A stretch of DNA of 25,623 nt from Nitrospirota bacterium (GTDB lineage: Bacteria; NPL-UPA2; JAADIA01), in the NCBI GenBank assembly GCA_013151555.1, contig JAADIA010000059.1, positions 1 through 25,623 on the forward strand, in the 5' to 3' direction. Below, piece by piece: positions 17,544 to 25,273 of the stretch. The position numbers and the translations under genes are program-made. Numbering within the stretch: position 1 is the first letter of the stretch; each line of letters begins with the position of its first letter. The notes beneath the pieces were generated by a model. It did no database searches and was not told the DNA's origin. It was given only the letters and a program-made list of their open reading frames with translations.

Positions 17544-19463
17544 TTACTGTACCTTCAAGACCACCAGGGTTATATCATCCCGCTGAGGGACTCCGCCCGT
17601 AAACTTCGTTATCTCCTGGTCAACTCTCTCTACCAGGACAGATGCTTTATCTTTCCCCTCGGCTAACGAATCCTGGCGGACTATCTCCAGCAGTTGCGGG
17701 AACCCGAACTCCTCGTTGTTTTTGTTCATGGCCTCGGTTATCCCGTCGGTATAAAGGACAAGGGTATCCCCGGGAACAAGCTCAATCTCGCCCTGGTCCA
17801 GGGTCTCATCAAAGAAAGAGCCCTCATCCAGACCCAAAGCTATCCCTCCTTTATCCAGGAGTTCGTACCGCTGTTCTTGCCCATGAAAGAGAATAGACGG
17901 ATCGTGACCCGCCCGGGCATAATTTAAAGTTCTCTTTTTTACGTTCAGGACAAGATAGAAAAGGCTCACGAACATATCATCTTTTATATCTCTATAAATA
18001 GACCGGTTAACCCGGGAAAGAACCTGGGCTGCAGAGCTTTTCCCTTCCGCCTCGGCCCGGAGGATACTCCGGACCATCGCCATAATCAAGGCCCCGGGAA
18101 CCCCTTTCCCGGAGACATCGGCAATGACCAGGCCCCATTCGTCTTTGCTGACCTCAAAGTAATCATAATAGTCTCCCCCCACCTCTGTCGCCGGCCGGGC
18201 CAGGGAAGCAACCTCAAACCCTTCAATCCGGGGAGCTTCCTTGGGTAAAAGGAACCGCTGGATATCCCGGGCAATCTGGAGCTCCCGTTCCAGGCGCTCT
18301 TTCTCTGAGAGGGCTTGATATAATTTAGCACTGTTAATAGATATAGCAGCTTGATTTCCCAGAGCATGGAGGAGGGAATCGTCAACTTCGCTGAAGAGTT
18401 CGTCTTTTTCCTTATTTATCAGAGCAATAACCCCGACAACTTCTTCCTTGACCTTCAAAGGAGCAACCACCATAGTCTTAACCTGGAGAAAGTCCGCACT
18501 GATTTCCGGGGTGCGCGGGTCCCGCAGAGCATCTTTGATGAGAATAGAGCGGCCGGTTGCCGCAACCTGGCCGATCACGCCTTCGCCCACCTTAATACGG
18601 TCTGCCTTGAACTTCTCCATGATAAATCTTGCCCTGGTAGTGGCCTTATCTATGGTTTTATGCAAAGGAGGGAAAAGACCCTCTACCACATCTACCGTCA
18701 ATTCTTTTTTATCATCACTGAGGAGGAAAATAGCCCCGGCCTTCGCCTGCGAGCTGGCCATCACACAGTTCATAATCATTTTTAAGACCTCTTCCAGATT
18801 AAAGGCATCATGTAAAGCGGCTCCGATTCTGCCCAAAAATGAGAGGATTACTTCCTTCTCCCGGACAAGATTGGCCTTCGTCTTCTCTATCCGGCGAAAA
18901 GCCAGGATGACTCTCCCGTAGACAACCAGGAGAAACCCCAGATAGATAAAGAGTTGCAACATTGCCTGAAAGCTTCCCGGCCGCCAGAGAGCCATAAGGA
19001 ACCAGAGAGAGAAGATGACGGTCAACCCTCCTTTAGCAGGATGGTCCCGACGGAGAACAAAAGTAATAAAGGTTATTGCCAAAGCTACCTGCCAGAGTTT
19101 TACTCCTAACTGATGCTTCTCCCAACCCAGCCATCCGGGCCCGGAAGCAAGGATAAGAGAAAAAATAAGCAGCAGGAAAAAGAAACCGGCCTGTTTCCAG
19201 CCCGTCCCCGCTCTTTCTTTCCCGCTCAGCAAGCTATAGCTAATCAGGATTAAGCCCCAGGCCTGAAAGCCATGACTTACGACATACAGTCCCGGGACAG
19301 CGGAGGAAGCCAGGTGTAAGATTCCGCTGAGAGTCAAAGTGGCAAAAGCAACTAAGAGGTAGAGGCTTTTTCTTTCCTGAGCAAGCTTCCACTCAAAGAT
19401 AGCGGTAAATATTCCTAAAAAAGCCAGGACAGAGCTGGCAAAGATAAAGATAGGTTCAAACAT
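17544..19463 (-). CDS. 7TM-GAF-SpoIIE serine/threonine phosphatase
   Basis: A membrane-bound PP2C-type phosphatase of 639 residues. Seven hydrophobic helices cover residues 1 to about 190, a possible sensory 7TM unit. A short coiled coil (about 190-210) and a GAF domain (about 210-385, ending LLHALGNQAAISINSAKLYQ) follow. The linker helix LERELQIARDIQRFLLP precedes the SpoIIE/RsbU domain (about 420-638). Metal-site residues are intact: GGDYYDYF, IADVSGKG, LYTDGITEA and QRDDITLVVL. RsbU-like enzymes usually dephosphorylate an anti-sigma-factor antagonist; no STAS protein or anti-sigma kinase is seen in the window, so its target is unknown. The ribosome binding site is weak. It ends the signalling block, before the glycan genes. 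Confidence 0.93.
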   Translation of the reverse strand: MFEPIFIFASSVLAFLGIFTAIFEWKLAQERKSLYLLVAFATLTLSGILHLASSAVPGLYVVSHGFQAWGLILISYSLLSGKERAGTGWKQAGFFFLLLIFSLILASGPGWLGWEKHQLGVKLWQVALAITFITFVLRRDHPAKGGLTVIFSLWFLMALWRPGSFQAMLQLFIYLGFLLVVYGRVILAFRRIEKTKANLVREKEVILSFLGRIGAALHDAFNLEEVLKMIMNCVMASSQAKAGAIFLLSDDKKELTVDVVEGLFPPLHKTIDKATTRARFIMEKFKADRIKVGEGVIGQVAATGRSILIKDALRDPRTPEISADFLQVKTMVVAPLKVKEEVVGVIALINKEKDELFSEVDDSLLHALGNQAAISINSAKLYQALSEKERLERELQIARDIQRFLLPKEAPRIEGFEVASLARPATEVGGDYYDYFEVSKDEWGLVIADVSGKGVPGALIMAMVRSILRAEAEGKSSAAQVLSRVNRSIYRDIKDDMFVSLFYLVLNVKKRTLNYARAGHDPSILFHGQEQRYELLDKGGIALGLDEGSFFDETLDQGEIELVPGDTLVLYTDGITEAMNKNNEEFGFPQLLEIVRQDSLAEGKDKASVLVERVDQEITKFTGGVPQRDDITLVVLKVQ

Positions 19464-19536
19464 AGCCGGTCCGCTTAATGTTTCCTAACACGTTATCAGA
19501 TATTGATTTATGGTTAATATGCGACATCTTACCCCG

Positions 19537-20895
19537 TCATCTTCGGTTCTTCTCTGCCCGCCGGAGCCTTTGTTCCTTCGCTCTCAGATCCCGGGGCAGG
19601 GTAAAGCTGAACTTGCTTCCCTTTCCCAATTCGCTCTCCACCCAGATATCTCCCTTATGGCTCTTTACAATATCCTTGGCTATGGCCAGACCTAAACCGG
19701 CCCCTTTCTCACCTTTCAAGAAGGATTTATCCAGTTGGGCATACTTATCGAAAATGATCTCGAATTTATCCGCGGGAATACCCGCTCCGGTATCGATAAC
19801 ATCAATTCTGAGGTCCTCTCCCGTATCCTCACCGGCAATCATAACATCCCCGCCCTCGGGAGTGAACTTAAGAGCATTGCTGAGAAGGTTGGTAAATACC
19901 TGGATGAGGCTCTCCCGGTCTGCATAAATGCGGGGTAAGCCATCCGGACAATGGTTCCGGAGGGTAATTTTCTTTCCGTCTGCCTGCATTTTCAGGGAGG
20001 CAACCACCTCATCCGCGATCCCGGAAACATCCACCAACGCCCTGCGCATCTCTGCTTTGCCCGCTTCTACCCGGGAAAGGTCCAGGAGGCTCTCGGTAAG
20101 GTTGACGAGACGGTCTACGTTCTTTGCCGCCATCCGCAGGAATTTCTCTTGCTCCGCATTGATCTCCCCGACCGCCCTTTCCAGGACAAGGGAGATGGCC
20201 TCCTTAATAGAAGTGAGCGGGGTGCGCAGCTCATGGGAGACGGTAGAAACAAGTTCCGTCTTGACCTCATTTAACTTTTCCAGCCGTTTCGTTAAGGCCG
20301 TTAACTCCTCGGCCCTTTTCCTTACCTGCTCGTGGAGGATAGCTTTTTCAATGGCCACAGAGGCCTCATCCGCCAAGCCGGTAAGAAGCCCAAGGTCTTC
20401 TTCGTTAAAAAGCTCTCGGGAAATCTTATTATTAACGTTGATTACTCCAAGAATTTTTCCCTTAACCCACAAAGGGACAGAGAGAAGAGAAGAAGTGTAA
20501 TATTGCTTAGCATTTCCGAGAGCAAAGCGGCCATCTCCCTCAATGTTTTCAATAAGCAGGGGCCGGCCTTCCTTGACAATCCAGCCGGAGACGTTTTCTC
20601 CTATCTTAATCCGGGTATTCCGGATAATTTCATCCTCTAAGCCCCGGGCCACCTTGATAATCAACTCTCCCCTCCCTTCCTCCATAAACATGAGAGAGGC
20701 TCTCTCTATTTCCAGAACGGCCATCGCTTCCTCCAGAATACCCTGAAGACATTCTTGAAGGTTAAGGGTAGAGTTTACCTTCCTGGCCATATCATACATG
20801 ATGGCTAAATCCAACATCTTCCTTTTCCGGGGCACCTTACGCCCCGGTTCTTTCCCTTTTGAGCCTTCCTTCCCGGAAATACTCTCTTCCTTCAT
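19537..20895 (-). CDS. Soluble GAF-domain histidine kinase
   Basis: A 452-residue sensor kinase with no membrane helix, hence cytoplasmic. It has a very basic N-terminus (KGKEPGRKVPRKRK), then a GAF domain at about residues 35-185. A coiled-coil linker (about 186-215) leads to HisKA, with phosphorylated His221 (VSHELRTPLTS). The HATPase domain has the N box (NLLSNALKFTPEGG), G1 (DTGAGIP) and G2 (GAGLGLAIAKD). The C-terminus is basic. GAGAGGAG-like purines precede the ATG at 20895. It lies just after two response-regulator genes, its likely partners. The GAF ligand is unknown. Confidence 0.95.
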   Translation of the reverse strand: MKEESISGKEGSKGKEPGRKVPRKRKMLDLAIMYDMARKVNSTLNLQECLQGILEEAMAVLEIERASLMFMEEGRGELIIKVARGLEDEIIRNTRIKIGENVSGWIVKEGRPLLIENIEGDGRFALGNAKQYYTSSLLSVPLWVKGKILGVINVNNKISRELFNEEDLGLLTGLADEASVAIEKAILHEQVRKRAEELTALTKRLEKLNEVKTELVSTVSHELRTPLTSIKEAISLVLERAVGEINAEQEKFLRMAAKNVDRLVNLTESLLDLSRVEAGKAEMRRALVDVSGIADEVVASLKMQADGKKITLRNHCPDGLPRIYADRESLIQVFTNLLSNALKFTPEGGDVMIAGEDTGEDLRIDVIDTGAGIPADKFEIIFDKYAQLDKSFLKGEKGAGLGLAIAKDIVKSHKGDIWVESELGKGSKFSFTLPRDLRAKEQRLRRAEKNRR

Positions 20896-20907
20896 CGCTC
20901 TCCTCTC

Positions 20908-21831
20908 TCAAGCCTTTACATACCGGCTTCCCGGCAGGGCTTTCGCCTTTTCCTTGAGCTCTGCCCCGCGCAGAGAAATCTCAGCGGAATGAGCCATGCT
21001 TCCCGGAAGACCGGCAACTACCCCTATGGACAGAGTCATAATACCAGCCTTATCCTTTCGGCTACATTCTCGGCTTTCGCAACCAAGATAACCTCTTTTT
21101 CTATCTTCTTCATCATAGAGGAGGATAATCTCCCGGGTAAAGCTGTCGATGATTCCCCGGCAGATGGCATCTTCTTTCCCCTTACCGGTTATAACTACAA
21201 AGTCATCCCCTCCAATATGACCAACAAAATCCCCGTCGCTCCCTTCGTTCTTCACCACCTTAATAATGATGGAGGCCGTGGTCTTTATTGCTTTATCTCC
21301 CCGCTGATAGCCATAATGGTCATTGAAGCATTTGAAGTTATCCTGATCAATATAAAGAAAGGAGAATTCTTTCTTGTTTCGGAGACGGCTTTCGAGCTCC
21401 CGGGCAATAGAGATGTTCCCGGGTAATCTCGTCAAAGGATTGGCATCCAGTCCCCGGGAAGTGCGCATGAGGATCATGCGCGTGCGGGCAATAAGCTCTG
21501 TGGAATCGAAAGGTTTGGTTATATAGTCATCGGCCCCGGCCTCAATTCCGGCCAATTTATCAGCGATATCTCCCTTGGCCGTGAGCATAATGATGGGAAG
21601 GTGACGATGCAAGATATCCTCTCTTAAAATACGCAGAACTTCCAGGCCGTCCTTTTTGGGCAGGTTTACGTCCAGGAGCATCAAGTCAGGCCCTTCTCGC
21701 TCTACTTGCCGGAGCGCCTCCTCACCATCCCCGGCAGTGATGACCTGAAACCCGTAAAGTTTGAGCCGGCTTTTAACCACCTCCAAGACATCCGGTTCGT
21801 CATCAACTACCAAGATTTTTGCTTCCGCCAT
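20908..21831 (-). CDS. Response regulator with GGDEF-type (GGDDF) domain
   Basis: A 307-residue two-domain protein. The receiver domain (1-120) has D10/D11, phosphorylated Asp54 (LLLD-type MLLDVNLP) and K106 (YITKPF). The GGDEF-type domain (about 130-300) starts NPLTRLPGN and keeps IDQDNFKCFNDHYGYQRGD and LSIGVV. The signature reads GGDDF (207-211) rather than GGDEF or GGEEF. The RxxD inhibitory site is missing: 198-201 read SDGD. Two cysteines (GCESREC) sit in a short loop before the last strands. If active, it makes c-di-GMP without feedback; it could instead be a degenerate sensor. It is next to an EAL regulator with a near-identical receiver N-terminus. Confidence 0.93.
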   Translation of the reverse strand: MAEAKILVVDDEPDVLEVVKSRLKLYGFQVITAGDGEEALRQVEREGPDLMLLDVNLPKKDGLEVLRILREDILHRHLPIIMLTAKGDIADKLAGIEAGADDYITKPFDSTELIARTRMILMRTSRGLDANPLTRLPGNISIARELESRLRNKKEFSFLYIDQDNFKCFNDHYGYQRGDKAIKTTASIIIKVVKNEGSDGDFVGHIGGDDFVVITGKGKEDAICRGIIDSFTREIILLYDEEDRKRGYLGCESRECSRKDKAGIMTLSIGVVAGLPGSMAHSAEISLRGAELKEKAKALPGSRYVKA

Positions 21832-21870
21832 CCTGTTCGCTCTCCAATTCGACCCGCCTAAGGCAGGTTC

Positions 21871-23016
21871 TCATAACGGGGGGAACGTCGGCACGGGGAA
21901 AATCTCTGCCGGACGGGCAAAGAGATACCCCTGCCCATATTCCACGCCTAACTTCACAAGAGTCCGGTATTCCTCCACCTGCTCTATTCCTTCTGCAATA
22001 GCCAAACTCTCCATCTTTCCGGCAAGATGGAGAATCGTCTCCACCAGGCTCTGCTTGACCTTATCCTTATATACGTCCCGGACAATGGACATATCCAGCT
22101 TGAGGAATTCCGGCTTCAGCTCGGCAACGGCTTGTAGGCTGGAATAACCACTTCCGGTATCATCAATAGCCACCCTCAACCCTAAGCCCTTCAACCGTTC
22201 CAAGGCTTCCCGGAAGGTCTCAAAGTCCTTGATGGCCGTCCGCTCGGTTATCTCCAAAACCATCTCCCCCACACCGATCTGCCTCGACTTAAAAAGGTTC
22301 CCTTCCTGAGAGCGGGGATCGCCAACAAGCCGGGGGTTGAGATTGAGAAAAAGCACCTGGTCGGGGGATAAGTCCTTAGCCGCCAGAAGAATCTTTTTTC
22401 GGCAGACCTTCTCCAGCTCAAAAAGCAGCTCCGCCTTCTCGGCCAGGGTGAAGAGCGCAGCCGGATCAGCCAGGGTTGAGCCCTTCGGCCCCCGGGTCAA
22501 AGCTTCATAGCCAAAGACAGACCGGCTCGGCAAATGCACTACCGGCTGAAAAAGGCAGGAAACATCATTTTCGGCAATAATTCTTCTCAGTTCTTTTACC
22601 TGCTTCTCATCAGCCTGCGCTTCCGGCTTTATTGCCTGAACGCTGCTGCGCCGGAGGATAACTTTGATTCTCGCCACCAACTCCTTTATTTCAAAGGGCT
22701 TGATCATATAATCATCAGCCCCCAGGTCCAGAGCTGCAATTTTAGACTCCACCCCTGCTTTCACCGTAAGCATAATGACCGGAATAGCCTTGGTTTCCTC
22801 ATTAGCCTTAAGACGCCGGCAAACTTCATAACCGTCCAGACCGGGCATTACCAAATCCAAAAGGATAAGAGAAGGGCCTTCCTTAGCCGCCTTCTCCAGG
22901 GCCTCGATACCGTGAGTAGCGGTAATTACCTGAAACTTTTCCCGGCTCAACCGGAATTTTAACATTTCCAGAATGTCCGGCTCATCATCAACTGCCAAAA
23001 TCTTTGCCTGCTCCAC
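21871..23016 (-). CDS. Response regulator with EAL domain (c-di-GMP phosphodiesterase)
   Basis: A 381-residue protein: receiver domain 1-120 (D10, D11, Asp54, K106) and EAL domain about 145-370. Catalytic residues appear complete: E171 of EAL (GYEALTRG), N225 (FLNLNP), E255/E258 (LEITE), D285 and D286 (AIDDTGSGYSSL), K306 (LKLD), E342 (AEGIE) and Q362 (GQGYLF). It should therefore hydrolyse c-di-GMP to pGpG. The GTG at 23016 is chosen: AAAGGAGG lies 4 nt upstream, and it gives MEQAKILAVDDEP, matching MAEAKILVVDDEP of the next regulator. An ATG at 23031 overlaps the parB stop by 4 bp but has a poorer site. Confidence 0.95.
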   Translation of the reverse strand: MEQAKILAVDDEPDILEMLKFRLSREKFQVITATHGIEALEKAAKEGPSLILLDLVMPGLDGYEVCRRLKANEETKAIPVIMLTVKAGVESKIAALDLGADDYMIKPFEIKELVARIKVILRRSSVQAIKPEAQADEKQVKELRRIIAENDVSCLFQPVVHLPSRSVFGYEALTRGPKGSTLADPAALFTLAEKAELLFELEKVCRKKILLAAKDLSPDQVLFLNLNPRLVGDPRSQEGNLFKSRQIGVGEMVLEITERTAIKDFETFREALERLKGLGLRVAIDDTGSGYSSLQAVAELKPEFLKLDMSIVRDVYKDKVKQSLVETILHLAGKMESLAIAEGIEQVEEYRTLVKLGVEYGQGYLFARPAEIFPVPTFPPL

Positions 23017-23027
23017 GCCTCCTCCTT

Positions 23028-23927
23028 TCATAGTTGCCTACCTGCCTGAAGAGCTTCAAGAAGCCGCTCCAGGTCTTCCGGAGAATAATAGGATAGCTGA
23101 ATCCAACCCCCTCCCTGTCTCCGGGCCTTCTTGATCACCACCTGAGTTCCGAAAAGATGGCAGAGCCTGCTTTCTACCGCCCGAAGTTGAGGGTCCTTCT
23201 CTGTCTCTGCTTGCGGAGCAAGCAAATTTGCTTTCTCTCCCCCGGAAGGACTCTTTTTTATTTTCTCTACCAACTTCTCCACTTCTCGCACAGATAGCTT
23301 GCGCTGCTTGATATGAGAAACCAATCTCTTCTGATCTTTATCGTTAGAAAGGGCCAGCAAGGTCCGGGCATGCCCGGCCGACAGAGTTCCCTCTCGAACT
23401 TCTTTCTTGACTTCCTGGGGCAACTTTAATAAACGCAGGGTATTAGCTATGGTTGACCTTTCCTTGCCTATGCGGCGGGCAAGCTCCTCCTGGGTAAGCT
23501 CAAACTCTTCCATTAAACGTTGGAGTGCTTCTGCTTCCTCCATAGAGTTCAGGTCTTCCCGCTGCACGTTTTCCAGCAACGATATTTCCAGGGTCTCCCT
23601 ATCGGAAGCCTCTTTAATAATGGCGGGAATCTCCTCCATGCCCGCTTCCCGGGCAGCACGCAAACGTCTCTCCCCGGCAATCAGTTCATACTCCCCCGCA
23701 CCGGCTTCCTCAGACGGTTGCCACCTCACCAGGATCGGCTGCACAACTCCCTTCTCCCGAATCGAGGAGATGAGTTCCTCCATCTGAGTTTTAGCGAACT
23801 TCTCCCGGGGCTGGTAACGGTTAGGACGAATTTCGTTCAACTTCAATTCCACAACCTTTTGCTCTTTCTTGAAACTAACCCCGGGAATGAGAGATTCCAA
23901 GCCCTTCCCTAATACTTTCTTGGTCAC
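23028..23927 (-). CDS. parB: Chromosome partitioning protein ParB (Spo0J)
   Basis: The centromere-binding CTPase clamp that loads at parS, spreads along DNA and works with ParA in chromosome segregation. It is 299 residues. The N-terminal ParA-contact peptide is KVLGKGLESLIPG. CTP-binding motifs are GERRLRAA (85-92) and ENVQREDL (119-126). The parS-reading helix-turn-helix spans about 143-170 (LTQEELARRIGKERSTI), and the dimerisation domain ends the protein. The start is GTG, with GGAGGT 8 nt upstream, and overlaps the parA end by 53 bp. Candidate parS sites lie at the head of the same operon, so ParB may regulate its own transcription. Confidence 0.97.
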   Translation of the reverse strand: MTKKVLGKGLESLIPGVSFKKEQKVVELKLNEIRPNRYQPREKFAKTQMEELISSIREKGVVQPILVRWQPSEEAGAGEYELIAGERRLRAAREAGMEEIPAIIKEASDRETLEISLLENVQREDLNSMEEAEALQRLMEEFELTQEELARRIGKERSTIANTLRLLKLPQEVKKEVREGTLSAGHARTLLALSNDKDQKRLVSHIKQRKLSVREVEKLVEKIKKSPSGGEKANLLAPQAETEKDPQLRAVESRLCHLFGTQVVIKKARRQGGGWIQLSYYSPEDLERLLEALQAGRQL

Positions 23928-24681
23928 GGTATATTACCTCCTTTGCTAATTGCCGATAAGCCTCAGCCCCACTGGAAAAAGCATCATACAGAAGAATGGG
24001 TTGTCCGAAACTCGGAGCTTCGCTCAAACGCACGTTGCGAGGGACCACGGTCTTATAAACCTTCTCATCAAAGAACTTTCTCACTTCTTCAACCACCTGC
24101 CCGGAGAGACTTGTCCGCCCATCCGCCATGGTCAAAAGCACGCCGGCCACTTGCAGAGAAGGATTCAGGCCGCCTTTAACCAAGCGGACAGCCTCTAACA
24201 GTTGACTGATGCCCTCCAGGGCATAGTACTCGCATTGAATGGGAACGATAATGGCATCGGCAGCAGTTAAACTATTCACCGTGAGGAGACCTAAAGAGGG
24301 AGGGCAATCAATAATGATAAAGTGGTAGATTTCCTTCAGTTCCCGAAGGACAGCCTTCAGTCGATTTTCCCGGGACTGCACCCCGACCAGTTCCACTTCC
24401 GCCCCGGCTAATTGCCGATTAGAAGGAACAAGGTCCAGCCAGGGAATTTCTGTCTCGACCCGTAATAAAGAGAGAGGCTGTCCGTTGAGAAGGGCATCGT
24501 AGATGCTGTATTGAAGCTCCTTCTTGTTAACACCCAAGCCACTGGTAGCATTTCCCTGGGGGTCAATATCAATGAGCAGGGTTCTCTTCCCGGCCTCTGC
24601 TAAAAAAGCAGAAAGGTTAACCGCCGTTGTCGTCTTTCCCACCCCGCCCTTCTGATTAGCAATAGCAAAGACTTTTCCCAT
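23875..24681 (-). CDS. parA: Chromosome partitioning ATPase ParA (Soj)
   Basis: A deviant Walker ATPase of 268 residues that binds DNA non-specifically as an ATP dimer and drives ParB-parS movement. The P-loop is KGGVGKTTT (11-19), with the signature lysine at 11. LLIDIDPQGNATSGLG forms Walker A', and FIIIDCPPSLGLLTVN forms Walker B. It has the chromosomal (short, no N-terminal HTH) form. The C-terminus runs about 15 residues past the usual end and overlaps parB by 53 bp. It lies 16 bp after the LAGLIDADG gene. The ribosome binding site (AGCAGG) is modest, so coupling to the upstream gene is possible. Confidence 0.97.
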   Translation of the reverse strand: MGKVFAIANQKGGVGKTTTAVNLSAFLAEAGKRTLLIDIDPQGNATSGLGVNKKELQYSIYDALLNGQPLSLLRVETEIPWLDLVPSNRQLAGAEVELVGVQSRENRLKAVLRELKEIYHFIIIDCPPSLGLLTVNSLTAADAIIVPIQCEYYALEGISQLLEAVRLVKGGLNPSLQVAGVLLTMADGRTSLSGQVVEEVRKFFDEKVYKTVVPRNVRLSEAPSFGQPILLYDAFSSGAEAYRQLAKEVIYRDQESIREGLGISHSRG

Positions 24682-24697
24682 AACCTGCTTACCCCCG

Positions 24698-25111
24698 TCA
24701 GGAATTCAAATCGGAAAGTTGAACCGCCAATCCCTGCAACCTCTCAAAATCAGGCCGGCGAAACTCTCTCTTCAAAAGGAACATCTCCTTCCACACGCGA
24801 TAGCTGGCTGCCTTCCTGCCCACAAGAGGATAGCTATCAAAATGCCCGACAATTCTTTCTAACTCCAGGACTTTACACACCCGATAATAAGGTGAGGGGC
24901 AAGTTTTGTCTCCGCGCGATCCGGGGAGGAGAGCCTTAACCGGGTAAATCTTACCTACACCAAAAAAATTACGAATCCCCTCCAAGACCTCCCGGTCTTC
25001 TTCCCTGAGTTTAAGGGAAAAATAGAGATTAACACCCCGGCCCGTCCGGCTATAGGTAAAGGAAGCCTCCCCGTCACAAAAGCCGGTTACAAACCAGGGG
25101 TCCAACGCCAC
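24698..25111 (-). CDS. Free-standing single-motif LAGLIDADG protein
   Basis: A 137-residue protein with one LAGLIDADG motif near the N-terminus (WFVTGFCDGEASF). The acidic residue expected to bind the catalytic metal is present (E15). The rest fits a single-domain fold: LYFSLKLREEDREVLEGI, FFGVGKIYP, YYRVCKVLELERIVGHF and YPLVGRKAASYRVWKEMF. Such one-motif proteins dimerise to form homing endonucleases, usually inside introns or inteins, but none is visible here and the flanking genes are whole. The GTG at 25111 is chosen because GGAGG lies 8 nt upstream; a TTG at 25126 lies just before that site. It is the first gene after the par promoter and parS-like sites. Homing endonuclease or domesticated DNA-binding role are both open. 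Confidence 0.88.
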   Translation of the reverse strand: MALDPWFVTGFCDGEASFTYSRTGRGVNLYFSLKLREEDREVLEGIRNFFGVGKIYPVKALLPGSRGDKTCPSPYYRVCKVLELERIVGHFDSYPLVGRKAASYRVWKEMFLLKREFRRPDFERLQGLAVQLSDLNS

Positions 25112-25128
25112 GCGCCTTCCCTCCAAAA

Positions 25129-25144
25129 TGTTTCACTGGAAACT
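25129..25144. promoter_or_regulatory. Second parS-like site (divergent)
   Basis: TGTTTCACTGGAAACT matches parS (TGTTTCACGTGAAACA) at 13 of 16 positions and keeps both GTTTC/GAAAC half-sites. It abuts the stronger site at 25144-25159, sharing one base, in direct-repeat phase 15 bp apart. It falls in the leader of the LAGLIDADG-parAB transcript. Confidence 0.55.
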
Positions 25145-25159
25145 GTTTCACATGAAACA
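25144..25159. promoter_or_regulatory. parS site
   Basis: TGTTTCACATGAAACA differs from the widely conserved parS 16-mer TGTTTCACGTGAAACA at one central base. It overlaps the last base of the -10 box on the minus strand and covers the predicted start point, so bound ParB would be expected to affect transcription of its own operon. Confidence 0.85.
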
Positions 25160-25186
25160 TTATACCCCATCCCACAACCCTGTCAA
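25159..25186 (-). promoter_or_regulatory. Sigma-70 promoter of the LAGLIDADG-parAB operon
   Basis: The minus strand has TTGACA (25181-25186), a 16-nt spacer and TATAAT (25159-25164), both hexamers fully consensus. The predicted start is near 25152, inside the parS site. No other promoter this good was seen between here and rsmE. Confidence 0.9.
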
Positions 25187-25221
25187 GTCTTTTTCTCCCC
25201 CCCCTCCCCCAAAGAGGGCCG

Positions 25222-25267
25222 GGGTCAAATCTTTACTATTGACAACCGCCCCAGGATATGATATAAA
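25222..25267 (+). promoter_or_regulatory. RAYT promoter and conserved upstream motif
   Basis: TTGACA (25239-25244), a 17-nt spacer and TATAAA (25262-25267) form a near-perfect sigma-70 promoter. The -10 box ends 6 nt before the ATG at 25274. The 24 bases at 25222-25245 recur, inverted, at 231-254. Confidence 0.85.
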
Positions 25268-25273
25268 ACCGTT

